A stretch of DNA of 6,074 nt from Gammaproteobacteria bacterium (GTDB taxonomy: Bacteria; Pseudomonadota; Gammaproteobacteria; SZUA-21). Where the stretch lies: NCBI GenBank assembly GCA_027021095.1, contig JALUUZ010000542.1, positions 1 through 6,074 on the forward strand. Reading direction: 5' to 3'. The notes under the pieces were generated by a model, which was not told where the DNA came from, searched no databases, and saw nothing but the letters and a program-made list of their open reading frames with translations. Numbering within the stretch: the first letter of the stretch is position 1; every line of letters starts with the position of its first letter. A program made the translations under genes and the position numbers. Shown piece after piece: positions 3,973-6,074 of the stretch.

Positions 3973-6074
3973 TTAGCCGGTTTTTGCGTTGTTGACCGGG
4001 TCTTCTTCCTCAGGCTCATAAGGCTCTGAATATTTGCACTTTTCACAGATTTTCTTGCTGCCGGCGCGCTTGGTGGTTTTGACGGTCATCATCGGCCATT
4101 TGCACTCCGGGCAGGCTTCATCGATCGGTTTGTTCCAGACCGCATACTTGCAGTCCGGGTAGCGCGAACAGGAGAAAAAGATCTTACCCTTGCGGGAGCG
4201 GCGTTTGAGCATCTCGCCCTTTTTGCACTCCGGGCACTTGACGCCCGTGTCGTCACCGGGTTCCTGGATTGGTTTCAGGTATTTGCATTCAGGATAGCTG
4301 CTGCAGCCGATGAATCTGCCGTACGGCCCCTGGCGTATGATCAGGTTGGATTTGCACTGCGGGCACTTCTGGTCTTCCAGCACCTCGGTCTCGTTTTCCT
4401 GGTGTTCGGTCAGGTTGATGTTACGTGTATAGTCACAGTCAGGATAGGCAGTACAGCCGATAAACAGGCCGTTCTTGCCGTTTTTGACCGTCAGCGGGGT
4501 GCCGCATTTCGGGCAGTTTTCATCGAGCTGCGCGTCCTTGACCGTTTCGGTCTTGACTTCGATCAGTTCTTTCAGCGGCTGCCAGAACTCTTCCATCACC
4601 GGAATCCATTCACGCTCACCGCGCGAGATTTCGTTCAACTCGTCCTCGAGGTGGGCGGTAAAATCGTAGTCGACATACTTGGTAAAGTGGTCTTTCAGGA
4701 ACTTGTTGACCATGCGGCCGACCATGGTCGGATAGAAGCGCTTTTTTTCCAGTTTGGCGTAGTTGCGCGACTGCAGGGTATTGATGATTTGTGCGTAGGT
4801 CGAAGGCCGGCCGATACCATACTCTTCCAGTGCTTTGACCAGGCTGGCTTCCGAGTAGCGCGGCGGCGGCTCGGTAAAATGCTGTTCCGGACGGATCTTG
4901 AGCAGGTCGACCTGGTCACCTTCCTGCATCGGTGGCAGCAGCCCCTTGTTTTGCTCTGCTGATTCCTTGGCCTTTTTATCGCTTTCTTCGACCGACTCCT
5001 GGTAGACCTGCATAAAGCCCGGGGTCGCAATCGTCGAACCGTTGGCGCGGAACAGGTTTTCCGGGGTGCCGGCGGACAGGTCGATGCTGACGGTGTCGAT
5101 CGTGGCATGGATCATCTGGCATGCGATCGTGCGCTTCCAGATCAACTCGTAGAGCCTGAACTGATCGCGTGACAGGCTTTTCTTCAGCATCGCCGGCTCG
5201 CGCGCCACCGAGGTAGGGCGAATGGCTTCGTGTGCTTCCTGGGCGTTCTTGGTTTTGTTTTTAAAGGTCCGCGGCTCGGCGGGCACATCGTCCTTGCCGT
5301 ACTTGCTGGCAATAAGCTCACGGATCTCATCCAGTGCTTCCTGTGCCAGGTTGACCGAGTCGGTACGCATATAGGAAATCAGGCCGACCGTTTCACCGCC
5401 GATGTCGATGCCTTCGTACAATTGCTGGGCGGTGATCATCGTGCGCTGCGCACCAAAGCCGAGTTTGCGTGAAGCTTCCTGTTGCAGCGTCGAGGTGATG
5501 AACGGCGGTGGCGGGTTGCGTTTGCGTTTCTTCTTGGTGATCTTTTCGATCAGCAGTTTTCCCTTTGCCGCGTCGTTCAGCGCAGAGGTGGTTTCGTTGG
5601 CCTGGGTGGAATTGGTGATCGAGAACTGGGTCAGCTTTTTTCCCTTGAACTGGATCAGCTTGGCCTTGAACTCATGTCCATCCGTCTTCAGGTCCGATTC
5701 GATAGTCCAGTATTCCTTCGGCTTGAACGCCTTGATCTCAAGTTCGCGTTCGACGATCAGTCTCAGCGCCGGGCTTTGCACCCGTCCTGCCGACAGGTTG
5801 CGAATCCGGATCTTGCTCCACAACACCGGTGACAGTTTAAAGCCGATCAGGTGATCCAGTGCCCGCCGCGCCAGTTGTGCATTGACCAGGTCCATCGACA
5901 GCTCGCGCGGGTTTTGTACCGCTTCCTGGATTGCACGCTTGGTGATTTCATGGAACACGACACGTGCGACGTGTTTGCCTTCGAGCGCGCCTTTTTCCTT
6001 CAGCAGTTCGTACAGGTGCCAGGCGATCGCCTCGCCCTCGCGGTCCGGGTCAGTGGCCAGGTACAGGTTCTTGA
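3973..6074 (-). CDS. topA: DNA topoisomerase I (type IA), 5' end beyond the window
   Basis: TopA relaxes negative supercoils by cutting and rejoining one DNA strand through a 5'-phosphotyrosine bond. The window holds 699 C-terminal residues plus the TAA; roughly the first hundred are beyond the right edge. Numbering from the first complete codon, the frame opens with LYLATDPDREGEAIAWHL (3-20), the TOPRIM DxDxE metal site (Asp8, Asp10, Glu12). RVVFHEITKRAI follows, then NLSAGRVQSPALRLIVERE (92-110). The catalytic tyrosine is Tyr234 in GLISYMRTDS (codon 5371-5373). Four C-terminal Cys4 zinc fingers follow: 520/523/540/546, 570/573/590/596, 613/616/635/641 and 654/657/676/679. The first three end in YPxC; the fourth uses CxxC...CxxC. 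A GTG at 5956-5958 could be mistaken for a start, but it lies inside the conserved RVVFHEITK block. The C-terminal tail is acidic (EPYEPEEED). Confidence 0.98.
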   Translation of the reverse strand, partial: KNLYLATDPDREGEAIAWHLYELLKEKGALEGKHVARVVFHEITKRAIQEAVQNPRELSMDLVNAQLARRALDHLIGFKLSPVLWSKIRIRNLSAGRVQSPALRLIVERELEIKAFKPKEYWTIESDLKTDGHEFKAKLIQFKGKKLTQFSITNSTQANETTSALNDAAKGKLLIEKITKKKRKRNPPPPFITSTLQQEASRKLGFGAQRTMITAQQLYEGIDIGGETVGLISYMRTDSVNLAQEALDEIRELIASKYGKDDVPAEPRTFKNKTKNAQEAHEAIRPTSVAREPAMLKKSLSRDQFRLYELIWKRTIACQMIHATIDTVSIDLSAGTPENLFRANGSTIATPGFMQVYQESVEESDKKAKESAEQNKGLLPPMQEGDQVDLLKIRPEQHFTEPPPRYSEASLVKALEEYGIGRPSTYAQIINTLQSRNYAKLEKKRFYPTMVGRMVNKFLKDHFTKYVDYDFTAHLEDELNEISRGEREWIPVMEEFWQPLKELIEVKTETVKDAQLDENCPKCGTPLTVKNGKNGLFIGCTAYPDCDYTRNINLTEHQENETEVLEDQKCPQCKSNLIIRQGPYGRFIGCSSYPECKYLKPIQEPGDDTGVKCPECKKGEMLKRRSRKGKIFFSCSRYPDCKYAVWNKPIDEACPECKWPMMTVKTTKRAGSKKICEKCKYSEPYEPEEEDPVNNAKTG
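4036..4515 (-). other. topA: Four tandem C-terminal zinc-finger modules of TopA
   Basis: Sixteen cysteines in four Cys4 sets make up the DNA-binding tail. Fingers 1 and 2 share CPxCxxxL and the FIGCxxYPxC pattern. Finger 3 is CPECKKGEM...FFSCSRYPDC. Finger 4 (CPEC...CEKC) is divergent and lacks the YPxC half. All expected cysteines are present, so all four may bind zinc; E. coli TopA has three cysteine-complete fingers followed by cysteine-poor ribbons. Confidence 0.85.

Noticed and set aside
4220..4262. Repeat-like similarity within the topA tail
   Set aside because: The similarity is explained by the protein-level repetition of zinc-finger modules, not by a DNA repeat.
4402..4962. 186-codon plus-strand open frame opposite topA
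   Set aside because: It mirrors the conserved topA codons and shows no independent protein features.
5956..5958. GTG as the possible start of topA
   Set aside because: The frame continues to the window edge and encodes the TOPRIM DPDREGE motif upstream, so this codon is an internal valine.
1..6074. tRNA, rRNA, CRISPR arrays, defence or phage genes
   Set aside because: No cloverleaf, regularly spaced repeats, nuclease or phage-type proteins were seen on either strand.

Overview
The window looks like an ordinary chromosomal segment of a gammaproteobacterium. HemF and TsaC closely resemble the Escherichia coli proteins as I remember them, and topA, tsaC and hemF tend to lie near one another in that class. 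Base composition is moderately GC-rich. The species cannot be named from the sequence; an environmental member such as a sulfur-oxidiser is only a guess. All genes I accept lie on the minus strand, so the biological order runs from right to left.

Right to left: positions 6074-3973 hold topA (DNA topoisomerase I), cut by the window edge but retaining part of the TOPRIM site, the catalytic tyrosine and four C-terminal zinc fingers. A 127-base gap carries a candidate promoter and a good ribosome binding site for purE (3845-3342, purine synthesis). It is followed after 5 bases by tsaC (3336-2749, tRNA threonylcarbamoyladenosine synthesis), after 7 bases by hemF (2741-1836, oxygen-dependent haem synthesis) and after 26 bases by a NOL1/NOP2/Sun-type RNA cytosine-5 methyltransferase (1809-847). 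This tight spacing suggests a purE-tsaC-hemF-methyltransferase operon of housekeeping genes: translation fidelity and RNA modification mixed with purine and haem synthesis. purK does not follow purE, and aroE does not follow hemF.

The left third is less conserved. An AT-rich gap (593-846) holds a candidate promoter for a small exported Gly/Tyr/Trp/His-rich protein (592-257) of unknown function. Ten bases past its stop is a strong hairpin (221-247), and next to that is a 184-bp non-coding element (28-211) bounded by perfect 22-bp inverted repeats, probably a MITE. A reading frame open from the left edge runs into this element and stops at 96.

I found no convincing undescribed multi-gene system. 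The points most worth checking are the MITE, the small aromatic-rich exported protein and the PurE variant without purK.
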